A stretch of 64,000 bases of DNA from Candidatus Harrysmithiimonas galli. GTDB taxonomy: Bacteria > Bacillota > Bacilli > CAJFEE01. The notes beneath the pieces were generated by a model. The model worked only from the letters and a program-made list of their open reading frames with translations, did not search any database and was not told where the DNA came from. The stretch is taken from contig CAJFEE010000007.1 of assembly GCA_904373265.1 (NCBI GenBank), positions 43,108 to 107,107 of the forward strand, written 5' to 3'. A program made the position numbers and the translations under genes. Shown piece after piece: positions 39,478 to 47,700 of the stretch (the stretch's first letter is position 1; every line of letters begins with the position of its first letter).

Positions 39478-39755
39478 TACCTCTATTTCTTTTCAGTTAT
39501 CAGGGATAGCTAACGCTCTTTCTTATTTTTATATCGTCTTTTTGAATTGTTTTTTAACAGTTTTTGATATTTTTTATTCAAAAAGAAAAATTTATTTTTT
39601 TGATCAATTATCTATATAATTGAGTAGTTAAAAAACTATAAAGGATTAAAGTAAAAAAATTATGTTTTTTATAAAGTATAAGCTTTTAAAATAACTTCTA
39701 ATTGAAAGGATAATAAAATAAAAATGCATGTATATTTATTACTGATTGCTACCAT

Positions 39756-39834
39756 AATGAATGATGCAATACTTTCGGTTAAATTCATTTTAATTTTAAA
39801 AGCTATCGTTTCTTGCTAGACTTTCATAAAAATA
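39756..39834 (+). repeat. 79-bp direct repeat, copy 2
   Basis: Second copy of the repeat at 38418-38496. Here it is not preceded by the helix-turn-helix frame and runs into a terminator hairpin. Confidence 0.9.
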
Positions 39835-39863
39835 AAAAATCCGTAATAAATACGGATTTTTTT
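39834..39863. terminator. rho-independent terminator
   Basis: Arms AAAAAATCCGTA and TACGGATTTTTT with loop ATAAA; A and T tracts on both sides, next to direct repeat copy 2. Confidence 0.75.
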
Positions 39864-39995
39864 ATTTAAGTATTTACTTTTTACTCTCTTGCTTTCTATT
39901 TTTTATACTATATTTTTATTTTGTTATTTCTAAAATATTTTGATGTTAATGCGGTTAAATGTAGTGTGGTTGGAACAGTCTTCAGAAATTAAGTA

Positions 39996-40025
39996 ATTTC
40001 AATACATCCTATGTTACGGTTCAAC
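39996..40025 (-). repeat. solitary CRISPR repeat
   Basis: Perfect 30-bp copy of the array repeat in array orientation; nearest other copies are 1.6-1.7 kb away on either side. Confidence 0.97.
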
Positions 40026-40135
40026 ACAAAACTCATAAAGAATGCAATATGTTAAAGTATATTGACTATTTTATATACTAATCCTCAAATATTTATGGTA
40101 ATACATGGTAAAAGAAAATAGGGAAGGAGAGAGCA

Positions 40136-40528
40136 TTGATATGTCCAAAATGCAAGAGTGATAATACTAGGATTGAGTTGGTGCGAGGTAGTGATCTGGT
40201 GGCTTTGGTAATATTTTCGTTTGCAACCCCTATTTCAATACTTATCGTACTTTTATTAACTGGCACATTATACACTACTGCCATTTTTTATGTTCTGGTC
40301 TATAACCGCGAAGCATTTATATTTATTATTAACTTGTTAGGTGTGGTAGTTGCTCTATTATTGATATCACTGAATATATACATAGCTTATAGGATATATC
40401 TAAGGAAAGAATACATCTTATGCCAGTCTTGTGGACAAAGTACTAGAGTAAGTAAGAATAATCCTGTACTTCAGAGAGTATTGCCCAAACAACAAGTACA
40501 AAAACAGAAAACAATATCTAAAAAATAA
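40136..40528 (+). CDS. zinc-ribbon membrane protein
   Basis: 130 residues. TTG start with AAGGAGAG seven bases upstream. It begins ICPKCKSDN, a zinc-ribbon half; two hydrophobic helices follow (VIFSFATPISILIVLLLTG and FIINLLGVVVALLLISLNIY); then CQSCGQSTRV supplies the second CxxC. The two knuckles may pair on the cytoplasmic side. Function unknown. A terminator follows at once, so it is an independent unit. Confidence 0.72.
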   Translation: MICPKCKSDNTRIELVRGSDLVALVIFSFATPISILIVLLLTGTLYTTAIFYVLVYNREAFIFIINLLGVVVALLLISLNIYIAYRIYLRKEYILCQSCGQSTRVSKNNPVLQRVLPKQQVQKQKTISKK

Positions 40529-40551
40529 TACATTGAGTCACTTTCTGGTCA

Positions 40552-40582
40552 CCCGAGAATATTATTTTCTCGGGATTTTTTC
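40552..40582 (+). terminator. rho-independent terminator
   Basis: CCCGAGAA/TTCTCGGG stem followed by ATTTTTTCC, 24 bases after the zinc-ribbon gene stop. Confidence 0.85.
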
Positions 40583-40590
40583 CAAAATAA

Positions 40591-40740
40591 AAAGCCCTGC
40601 TCTAGCAAGACTTTAAAAAAGTGATATAATATTTTCGTTGCCTACTCCATTCCTGCAACAGGAAGGGGGAGCGAGCTTTGTCACTACTGAAATCGTCTTC
40701 TAAGCACATTATAACATATGTGCTCAACAAAAGTATACGC
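40591..40740 (-). ncRNA. candidate small antisense RNA (possible type I toxin-antitoxin locus)
   Basis: On the minus strand TATAAT near 40706-40711 precedes a roughly 100-base AT/GC-mixed region ending in a stem AGTCTTGC/GCAGGGCT followed by TTTTTATTTT (40591-40614), as for a small RNA. On the plus strand another TATAAT near 40625 precedes CTGCAACAGGAAGGGGGAGC, a strong ribosome site, then a TTG-initiated frame of about 42 codons. The minus RNA would cover that ribosome site. The peptide is not clearly hydrophobic at its start, so the toxin idea is uncertain. Confidence 0.4.
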
Positions 40741-40762
40741 ATATTGAATACTTTTTATTTAC

Positions 40763-40991
40763 TTATTGTATCGTTGCACCCAAAACCAGTACTTCATAAT
40801 CTTTAACCTTTACTTCTTCTCTACTCCAAGGGATGTTTGCTGCTCCAAATGTAGGTCTAACTTTTCCTGGGTGAACACCACCTTTATAATTTGCTCTAGT
40901 CACATAAAGCGGTGTGTCGTTCTCCTCGTTTCCACATACAATTGCACCCTTTGAAACTTCACCATTACTAGCTTTTTTTCCAGACTAACAT
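40763..40991 (-). pseudogene. DM9/DUF3421-like protein, frameshifted
   Basis: ATG at 40991 with AGGAGAGG upstream gives MLVWKK, then a run of seven A (40973-40979 as T) shifts the frame. The next frame reads SNGEVSKGAIVCGNEENDTP, LYVTRANYKGGVHPGKVRP and ends DYEVLVLGATIQ, which fits the DM9 repeat pattern. One base less in the run restores a protein of about 75 residues. It may be a pseudogene, a slippage site or a sequencing error. Confidence 0.65.
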
Positions 40992-41166
40992 AAAGTGTCC
41001 TCTCCTTTTTTAAAATTGATAAATTGTGATATCAGAAGTTACATTTATTTTTTTTAAAGCTTTTTTAATATATGTTACACAAATATTGCACGAATGTCGT
41101 ATGAAGATAACTTTTAAAACACGTACAATTAGCCGTGCGTATTTTATATAGCTTGTTTAAGCTAAA

Positions 41167-41206
41167 AAATAAGAAAAGGGAAGGTATTTTCCTTCCCTTA
41201 TTTTAG
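41167..41206 (-). terminator. rho-independent terminator
   Basis: Arms AAAATAAG...GGGAAGG and CCTTCCCTTATTTT with loop TATTTT, overlapping the stop region of the upstream minus-strand pseudogene. Confidence 0.8.
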
Positions 41207-41597
41207 AAAATCCGGTATCCGTAAGAATTTCTGCTTAATTGACTCCTTAGTTGAACATTCCTTCCTTGTGCTATGCTCCACCCAAGGGTTGACCCTATAC
41301 TCGCTATTTCTTGGCTACTCATATTAGAAGTCACATTAGGTAAAGTAATATTTACATACATATCTCCTGTCTAAAAGGACAGGTTAGAATGAGTAGATTT
41401 ACTTGCCATATAATCCAACTCTGTCAAGGCACGAACACCATCAGGAAGATGAAAAGTACCTCCAGATAAATTCTTTAACTTTTCTTCTGTTAGCTAACTC
41501 TGATGTAATAATAGCCAATCTATCATTGTACTCATTTATCTTCATATTTTGGAGTAGAGGACTGTCTGAGCTCACCCCGTCCAAAGCAGCCTGTTGC
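41203..41597 (-). pseudogene. broken phage-like gene next to a CRISPR repeat
   Basis: From the mini-array edge the minus strand reads MQQAALDGVSSDSPLLQNMK through ITSELANRRK, then a frameshift, then NLSGGTFHLPDGVRALTELD, STHSNLSF, an in-frame TAG, and TGDMYVNITLPNVTSNMSSQ to the end GYRIF. The final part recalls the C-terminus of phage tail or tape-measure proteins, but this is a weak resemblance. One frameshift and one stop make it a pseudogene. Confidence 0.5.
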
Positions 41598-41693
41598 ATT
41601 TCAATACATCCTATGTTACGGTTCAACAAAAAACATGAAAATCAAAAATGGAAAAAATAAAAAATTTCAATACATCCTATGTCACGGTTCAAC
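41598..41693 (-). CRISPR. two-repeat mini-array
   Basis: Perfect repeat at 41598-41627, a 36-bp A-rich spacer, and a second repeat at 41664-41693 with one change (GTCACGG for GTTACGG, plus strand). Spacing matches the main arrays. Orientation is the same. Confidence 0.9.
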
Positions 41694-41977
41694 AGGGCTG
41701 TCCCTTTCCTAAAGGTTTTGCCTCTGTGAATTTTTTTCGCTCCAACAAAAGTGAAACACTTAAACTTTAAATCAATCAACTTCTAGTTACTGCAATCAAG
41801 AAAAAAGAAACAAAAAAACTGCCCTCTGCTATCTAAGCAAAAATAGCAAGTCATACTCGTTTAAAAATCTGATTCCTGACAAATTCAATTTGATTCTAAT
41901 ATCCTTTATATCTTCTTTATTTCTTCATCATCAGCCAAATTAAAAGTAGGTCTACACCATATTATCACAATACAAAC

Positions 41978-42325
41978 CTATTCCTGCTCATAATTTTTCA
42001 AAATTTCATTACCCTTTTCTACAAACATACCAGTATTTACAAATGATCTTAAAATAAAAATCAAATTATCTCTAATAAAAACAGGATTAATTTTCATAGC
42101 ATTTTGCTCAAAAGCAAAGTTATTTCCATTATAATTCTGGATAAGAATTCTAAGATCTCTTAAATCTTTTTTTGATAAATCATACATAACTGTAGTTTCA
42201 TAAATTGTTGTTTTTTGCATTTTGTCATCGTTTAACGACCCTATTAATGTCAAAAGACTTCTGTTATGAAATTTAACTTTTTCTATTTCGTTAATTAAAT
42301 TTTGGTATTCATTATTTTCGAGCAA
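41978..42325 (-). CDS. hypothetical protein
   Basis: 115 residues, soluble and helical in look (YQNLINEIEKVKFHNRSLLT, then KKDLRDLRILIQNYNGNNFA). TTG start at 42325 behind GTGGGGGAT. No family recognised. It sits between the mini-array and array 2, directly after the coding fragment at 42340-42430. Confidence 0.5.
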   Translation of the reverse strand: MLENNEYQNLINEIEKVKFHNRSLLTLIGSLNDDKMQKTTIYETTVMYDLSKKDLRDLRILIQNYNGNNFAFEQNAMKINPVFIRDNLIFILRSFVNTGMFVEKGNEILKNYEQE

Positions 42326-42339
42326 CCATTATCCCCCAC

Positions 42340-42430
42340 TTATAAAAGAAATGCATCTATTGCCCAAGCTATATTTCTAGCATAAAAAGTAGGTACACCA
42401 GCACTTAATAAAGCTTGATAAATTTCACCA
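42340..42430 (-). pseudogene. 3' fragment of a coding sequence ending at array 2
   Basis: Reading away from array 2 on the minus strand, an open frame gives GEIYQALLSAGVPTFYARNI and stops after AIDAFLL. No start exists because a perfect CRISPR repeat abuts its 5' end. It may be the tail of a gene truncated by the array. Confidence 0.4.
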
Positions 42431-43643
42431 ATTTCAATACATCCTATGTTACGGTTCAACTTGGATCGTAATTGGTAATTGCGATATCAAAGTAAAATTT
42501 CAATACATCCTATGTTACGGTTCAACATCAATAATCCGGACGGTTCGATTCGGATTACGAAATTTCAATACATCCTATGTTACGGTTCAACTTTAACCCT
42601 TTATAGTCAGTGTACTGTGCTCTTGTAATTTCAATACATCCTATGTTACGGTTCAACGCCTTTAACATCTACGGAAAATAAAGTTGGGACAAAGATTTCA
42701 ATACATCCTATGTTACGGTTCAACCCGGTTTTTTTATTTTTAAAATCTATCTATAATGTATTTCAATACATCCTATGTTACGGTTCAACCTACAATAACA
42801 GTGGATTTTCCATTAGGTACATAATTTCAATACATCCTATGTTACGGTTCAACGTTAAATTTGCTTTCACTATTTTTCTACCACCTTTATTTCAATACAT
42901 CCTATGTTACGGTTCAACTAATTTATTAGCCGGAAAAACTATTGGACTAACAAAATTTCAATACATCCTATGTTACGGTTCAACCGCAACTCTCACTTTA
43001 CAAAAGTATTCTTAATCAATATTTCAATACATCCTATGTTACGGTTCAACATCCATCATCGTAATTTAACGGGTTATCTAAACCCATATTTCAATACATC
43101 CTATGTTACGGTTCAACTTAAAGCATAAAAATTATCACCGACTTCTTCCAAAATTTCAATACATCCTATGTTACGGTTCAACGGTTCGGATGTTACAGGG
43201 TTTAGTGAAACATCAACATTTCAATACATCCTATGTTACGGTTCAACATTTCATTTCAATAATGCCGTGCATATCCCGAAAATATTTCAATACATCCTAT
43301 GTTACGGTTCAACAACTATAAAAAATATTATATTTACCTCTCCACTTCATTTCAATACATCCTATGTTACGGTTCAACGGAAGCGAGAAAAAACAATATC
43401 GTTTTCGAATAGAATTTCAATACATCCTATGTTACGGTTCAACAAGGATTACCCGAATAATGTTAATATAAAAATACAGGATTTCAATACATCCTATGTT
43501 ACGGTTCAACTATATTAATTTCTTCACCACCTAAACTTTTTACAAAATTTCAATACATCCTATGTTACGGTTCAACCTTTACCATTCTGACTGCCTGTTG
43601 CTGTTGTAATGGGATTTCAATACATCCTATGTTACGGTTCAAC
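42431..43643 (-). CRISPR. CRISPR array 2: 19 repeats, 18 spacers
   Basis: Nineteen copies of the same 30-bp repeat as array 1, all apparently identical, with 34-37 bp spacers. No cas genes adjoin it, so it depends on the Cas proteins encoded at 10-18.6 kb. A sequence related to the array 1 leader lies at its right end, so crRNA sense is minus. Spacers at 42919-42954 and 43314-43348 are near-copies of adjacent array 1 spacers. The leader-distal repeat is not degenerate, which suggests the array once ran on towards the solitary repeats to the left. Confidence 0.98.
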
Positions 43644-43790
43644 CATTGGTGTTATGTGATTTATATTTTTCATCATACCTGAATAGCATTGAGATTGCAA
43701 CATTTGGCATAGATTTTTCCAATAAAGATCAAGTTTTTTACCAAAGGAAAAAATGCTCCAAAACCATTGAAATACCAACATGTACCTAAA
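43644..43790 (-). promoter_or_regulatory. leader-like sequence of array 2
   Basis: The plus strand begins CATTGGTGTTATGTGATTTAT where array 1's flank begins CATTGCGGTTCATATGATCTAT; both continue with TTTCAT(T/C)ATAC and later TTTTTCCAAT. The two are diverged homologues by eye, and the sequence sits on the leader side. Confidence 0.65.
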
Positions 43791-44261
43791 CCCCAACAGA
43801 TTCTTAGTTGGAAAAAACTTTATCTTTTGCAGAAAATATTCTATCATCAATGGTTATGCCCACGCTATAAAGAGCAAGACTTTTACCATCGAATCAATAT
43901 TTATGTTTTGCACTAAGGCTTTCCTATCAAAACTTCATAAACTCAGACAGTATGAGCAACAGCTAGATAGCTTTTCTCTTTCCTATACCGAAAAAATTAA
44001 GCTTGGGACAAAAATTATTCAAATGAAAAATCGTATGGAAAAACATCACACTTGCCTAGGACATATTCCTGTAATTTCCTGTCACTCTTTTATACACATT
44101 CCTTTCATATCGCCATATTTTTACATACTTATTCATATCCTTCAATGTTTCTTTGCACAGTCAATCAGAAAAAATTTTTTCTGATCGACTCCTTTCACTT
44201 TCGAACTTTGTTCCCATTTTTTATTTTATATTTCTGAAACGTTTTTCCAAGTGATTGACAG
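43791..44261. other. interval without a supported gene
   Basis: A 134-aa plus-strand ORF (43780-44184) partly overlaps the leader and has no ribosome site; its composition is inconclusive, so I leave it uncalled. Otherwise AT-rich spacer. Confidence 0.35.
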
Positions 44262-44771
44262 TTACCTATCCACTGTATGGGGTGCAATTCGTGCCAACGC
44301 CTTGCCAAGTGGCTTTAACAAAAATAAAACTGCCAAAAACGTACAAAGTAAATTGCCAAGTGAAACCTGAAACCCGAGCAATAACCGAGCAAGCAACGCC
44401 TCATAACCTAAGTTCGCAATCAAAATATACGGTAAATCAATGATTGTACCACAACAAAATGCAAGCATACCACCAACTATGGCAAATACTATTTCAGAAC
44501 TTGTCTTCTTTTTGATCCATGCATAAATCAATACATATTGTGGAAACAGCAGCAAATACATCAATGTCCACGGCGCAAGACCACGCGTAATGATCAATAA
44601 TAATGTAAACAACACCGTCGCTGTCCATGCTTGCTTTCTTTTAAAATATAGACCATAAACCACAAGCATAAAATTGAATAGCTCCACATACATCACAAAC
44701 GATCCCATCGTATACACAATATATAAAACCGCTGTAAGCAAAGCCGTTGTCGTTAATTCATAGGTACGCAT
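44262..44771 (-). CDS. ECF transporter S component, probably for cobalamin
   Basis: Integral membrane substrate-binding subunit of an energy-coupling factor importer: 169 residues and about five to six helices, with the N-terminal TTTALLTAVLYIVYTMGSFV pattern of ECF S components. Last gene of a unit that starts with a cobalamin riboswitch and an adenosyltransferase, so cobalamin or a precursor is the likely cargo (CbrT-like). It should share the EcfA1-EcfA2-EcfT module encoded at 49.6-52 kb. Confidence 0.82.
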   Translation of the reverse strand: MRTYELTTTALLTAVLYIVYTMGSFVMYVELFNFMLVVYGLYFKRKQAWTATVLFTLLLIITRGLAPWTLMYLLLFPQYVLIYAWIKKKTSSEIVFAIVGGMLAFCCGTIIDLPYILIANLGYEALLARLLLGFQVSLGNLLCTFLAVLFLLKPLGKALARIAPHTVDR

Positions 44772-44774
44772 AAT

Positions 44775-45212
44775 CTAAAAGCCCATATCTTGCGTAAAAA
44801 CAAAAATTACTTCATCTTGATCAGATAAACCAACCTCATCTACACCAGGTGCCTGTCCGACCTCCATGGTCAAATTTTTACTGGGTGATTCATATGCATA
44901 CATCCACCACGGACCGTTTTGCATATCAGTTGATGCCAAATTCTTTACAGTTGTTACAAAGCGCCCATATTCAGAATCAACCATTACAACGCCAAGCGTC
45001 TCTTTTTTCTCTTCCAAAAAATCACCAAGTGTCTCTGCATCCGTATGAAAGCGAGCTCTTTCCAGTAAAACAACATTTTTTACCTCATCCTTTACCGTCA
45101 CAAAAACTTCTTTTTCTCCTTTCTCCCCGGAAAAAAAATCGGTTTGAAAAATAAAAAATGCGGCAACTACAAGAATAACCGCGCCAATTGCAAACCATAA
45201 TTTTTTCTTCAT
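44775..45212 (-). CDS. DUF4430 membrane-anchored extracellular protein
   Basis: 145 residues. One N-terminal membrane anchor (LWFAIGAVILVVAAFFIF), then an exposed domain ending with NGPWWMYAYESPSKNLTMEV and DEVIFVFTQDMGF. GPWW...Y and the C-terminal DEVIF pattern mark DUF4430, a domain related to the C-terminal part of transcobalamin. It is three bases from the S component gene, so I infer capture or delivery of cobalamin at the cell surface. Confidence 0.78.
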   Translation of the reverse strand: MKKKLWFAIGAVILVVAAFFIFQTDFFSGEKGEKEVFVTVKDEVKNVVLLERARFHTDAETLGDFLEEKKETLGVVMVDSEYGRFVTTVKNLASTDMQNGPWWMYAYESPSKNLTMEVGQAPGVDEVGLSDQDEVIFVFTQDMGF

Positions 45213-45214
45213 AT

Positions 45215-45730
45215 CTATTCTCCTTTTTTATATGATTTTGAATGAAAACGGACTTCATCTATGTGATTCAACCGATTGATTTCCAATGCACAAACAAATA
45301 AATAGTTGGTCATTAATTCAGAAAAATCAATCAATTCATCCAACGACTGTGGGACACTGTGCCGAATCAAATGAAGATTTCGTGTCACACGCTTCGCCAT
45401 GCCACGTGCTACATGATAATGACAAGCAATCACATGTCCAGTTGGATAAACAAAGCCATCTAACCGCATCAAATTCTGCTCCTTTAACCGACGATAATCT
45501 TGTAACAACCATTTGGTATCTGCTGGCGTTATCGCAACCATTCCTCGAACAGAACCATTTAAATGCAAAACCTTATCCATCAACCATTCTGTTTCAGCAT
45601 GCAAAGAGGTTCCCATCGCCAAAATCAACCCCAAATAAGAGGCCAATTCATCAGTTAGTACTTCATGATCGACAATCCGTTCTTTCTCATGTAAAAAAGG
45701 ATAGGATATAAAATCCATACTTTTTTCCAT
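45215..45730 (-). CDS. cob(I)alamin adenosyltransferase (PduO/EutT-like)
   Basis: Adds the adenosyl group of ATP to cob(I)alamin. About 171 residues in a helical bundle: LGLILAMGTSLHAETEWL, then LDGFVYPTGHVIACHYHVAR and a late ELMTNYLFVCALEINRL, which parallel the PduO motifs around the ATP site. The track ORF starts 45 codons early by translating the riboswitch; ATG at 45730 has AGGAGG seven bases upstream. First gene of the cobalamin-controlled unit. Confidence 0.83.
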   Translation of the reverse strand: MEKSMDFISYPFLHEKERIVDHEVLTDELASYLGLILAMGTSLHAETEWLMDKVLHLNGSVRGMVAITPADTKWLLQDYRRLKEQNLMRLDGFVYPTGHVIACHYHVARGMAKRVTRNLHLIRHSVPQSLDELIDFSELMTNYLFVCALEINRLNHIDEVRFHSKSYKKGE

Positions 45731-45771
45731 TGTATTTCCTCCTTTCCCCTCCGAAAAGTCCATACTATGTT

Positions 45772-45960
45772 TAGGCAGGTCTCCTGGCTCATGACTCAAA
45801 CATACCGATTCGCCTTCCCATAAACAAAAATTCACAGTGGCATTTGTGAATACGGAACTTGTCACTTACAGTAGCGGGGGCTGCAACATAACGTATTTCC
45901 CTATTATGAAACAAAAAATAAATAAGTAGCCAATCAGAGAAACTGTTAAACTTTTTTATT
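45772..45960 (-). promoter_or_regulatory. cobalamin riboswitch
   Basis: Minus strand shows the conserved elements in order: GGGAAATACG, TTGCAGCCCCCGCTACTGTA, GCCACTG, GGGAAGGCGAATC, and the closing GAGCCAGGAGACCTGCC. It lies in the leader of the adenosyltransferase gene about 40 bases upstream of its start. Adenosylcobalamin binding is expected to repress, likely at translation, since no terminator is evident between it and the ATG. Confidence 0.95.
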
Positions 45961-46934
45961 TTCGCTTCCACCTAAACATTTTTATTATGAACCTTTAGCA
46001 TAATACAGAAAAAATAACTTTACAATAGTACAAACGTTTGTTTAAAAAACGACATCCAGCTTTTTTTTGTAAAAAACAAAGAATCACCTGTTTTCACCAT
46101 TTCTATTGTAACAACTTTTTTCCATATACAAAAAAGCCACAGACACTACAGCAAATGGAAATCTTGATTTTTCTTCTTTCCTCTTAATAAAAATAGCGTT
46201 CTTGTAGACTTCCCCAATTACTACAACCAACAACGGGAAATCTTTGAAAATAACGCTCAGAACGGTTCATATATCACGAACATAACCCATTATCCAAATA
46301 CCTCTCCTAATTTAGCGCATATTCACAAATTCAGAAATTAAAACCAAACCAGCCCTCCAAAAAGCCAATTGGTCCACATTCTTTAAGATAGCTATATATC
46401 ATAATGGCTTCTTTTCAAACATAACCGCCCAACTTATCTACTCATCTTCCTGATTGCTCCATAGAAGCGAAAAACAATTCCTTTACCAACACACAGAATT
46501 TCTTAATGTTGTCATACAATACAAAATGTACAACCAAACCTTTTGAGAAAATAAAGTTTCAATTGCAAAAAAATTGGCAAATGAAGTATAGCAGCTTTCC
46601 ACCAATCCAACACGTGTTATTTTTGTAACAGATTCCAACCGATACAAATGAAAATACCTCTCTAAAAAATAATCACCATCGTGCAATCATGTTATCCCTT
46701 AAAACAATGCTGATATACCATAAGTAACACGAGAATATAACAGACAAGCACCCCGCTATTCCATAATCTAATGTTTGCAAAATTATGACATATTTCTATA
46801 AAATTCATGAAATATATAAATAGACAGGATGTAAAAGCATTTTGACGTTGTTTTTAGGCAATGTCAATGGAATTTGATAGACATATTATTTCTGCTTATC
46901 ATATGATAGGAAAGAAGCCAAGGAGGTCACCAAA
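45961..46934. other. gene-free interval
   Basis: Nearly 1 kb of AT-rich DNA. The left part should hold the promoter of the riboswitch transcript and the right part the promoter of the XRE gene. The 67-aa minus-strand track ORF at 46483 has no supporting features. Confidence 0.4.
46874..46902 (+). promoter_or_regulatory. putative promoter of XRE-CPBP cluster
   Basis: TTGATA (46874-46879), a 17-nt spacer, and TATCAT (46897-46902), each one base off consensus, 33 bases upstream of the XRE gene. Confidence 0.5.
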
Positions 46935-47342
46935 ATGGAAATAGGGAAAAAATTAAAGAGTGCCCGGCTCAAAGCGGAACTCACTCAGGAATCTGTCGCC
47001 GATAAAATTCAAGTGTCTCGTCAGACAATCTCAAATTGGGAAAATGCGAGATCATATCCTGATATTGTGAGTATTGTTCATTTGAGCAATCTTTACAATA
47101 TTAGTCTGGATGAATTACTAAAGGAAGACAGAAATATGCTTGAACATTTAGAAGAAAGCACCAATGTTGTAAAGAGCAACAAAAAACTGATTGCAGCAAT
47201 TACCATTAACATTGTGCTTCTGCTTATTTTGATATTGTCTTATAGTGTGGTACCAGAAAATATCATATTTTTAACTTTTGTCTTTGTGCTGGCGATTATG
47301 AGTTTTTCCATACTGCTCTATCAAATCATCAAAAAAATATAG
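46935..47342 (+). CDS. membrane-anchored XRE-family regulator
   Basis: 135 residues: an N-terminal XRE helix-turn-helix (IGKKLKSARLKAELTQESVA, SRQTISNWENARSYPDI) and two C-terminal membrane helices (LIAAITINIVLLLILILSYS and VFVLAIMSFSILLYQII). Strong ribosome site AAGGAGG eight bases upstream. First gene of a three-gene unit; it may regulate itself and the downstream membrane proteins. Confidence 0.88.
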   Translation: MEIGKKLKSARLKAELTQESVADKIQVSRQTISNWENARSYPDIVSIVHLSNLYNISLDELLKEDRNMLEHLEESTNVVKSNKKLIAAITINIVLLLILILSYSVVPENIIFLTFVFVLAIMSFSILLYQIIKKI

Positions 47343-47354
47343 GAGGTATTGAAT

Positions 47355-47687
47355 ATGTCTACACCTGTCATTCTGCTGTTTATTGTGTGCTTTGCAGCAA
47401 TGATTGTGGGAGCACTACATATTGGATTTCAGCTTTTCAAAATTATTGTTTTGGATTCTGAAGCCAGAAGGTTAAAACACCCTAAGTTATGGGGACTTCT
47501 CTCTGCAAGTGGAAACAACTCTTCTGGATTGATTATGTACTTCATCGCCAGAAGAAAATATCCAATCGTAGATATGTCGATGGAAACTCACAGAGAAATT
47601 GAGGCAAGAAAGAAAAGAGCTGGGGTTGGAATTGTATTTTTAGCTTTAGGCGCAATCGGAGTTGTAATTGCCATTTCACTGATGTAG
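47355..47687 (+). CDS. small membrane protein
   Basis: 110 residues with two membrane helices flanking a basic middle part (SEARRLKHPKLWGLLSASG). ATG at 47355 is eight bases after AGGAGG; the track TTG at 47349 is too close to that site. Unknown family; co-transcribed with the XRE and CPBP genes. Confidence 0.72.
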   Translation: MSTPVILLFIVCFAAMIVGALHIGFQLFKIIVLDSEARRLKHPKLWGLLSASGNNSSGLIMYFIARRKYPIVDMSMETHREIEARKKRAGVGIVFLALGAIGVVIAISLM

Positions 47688-47700
47688 AAAGGAAAAAAAT

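Noticed and set aside
42710-43518. Track ORFs with the same repeated motifs in the second array
   Set aside because: Also repeat translations within array 2.
43780-44184. 134-aa plus-strand ORF
   Set aside because: No ribosome site, starts inside the leader-like region, and shows no recognisable domain; could be real but I cannot support it.
45731-45865. N-terminal 45-residue extension of the adenosyltransferase ORF
   Set aside because: It translates the cobalamin riboswitch; the ribosome site AGGAGG fits ATG 45730.
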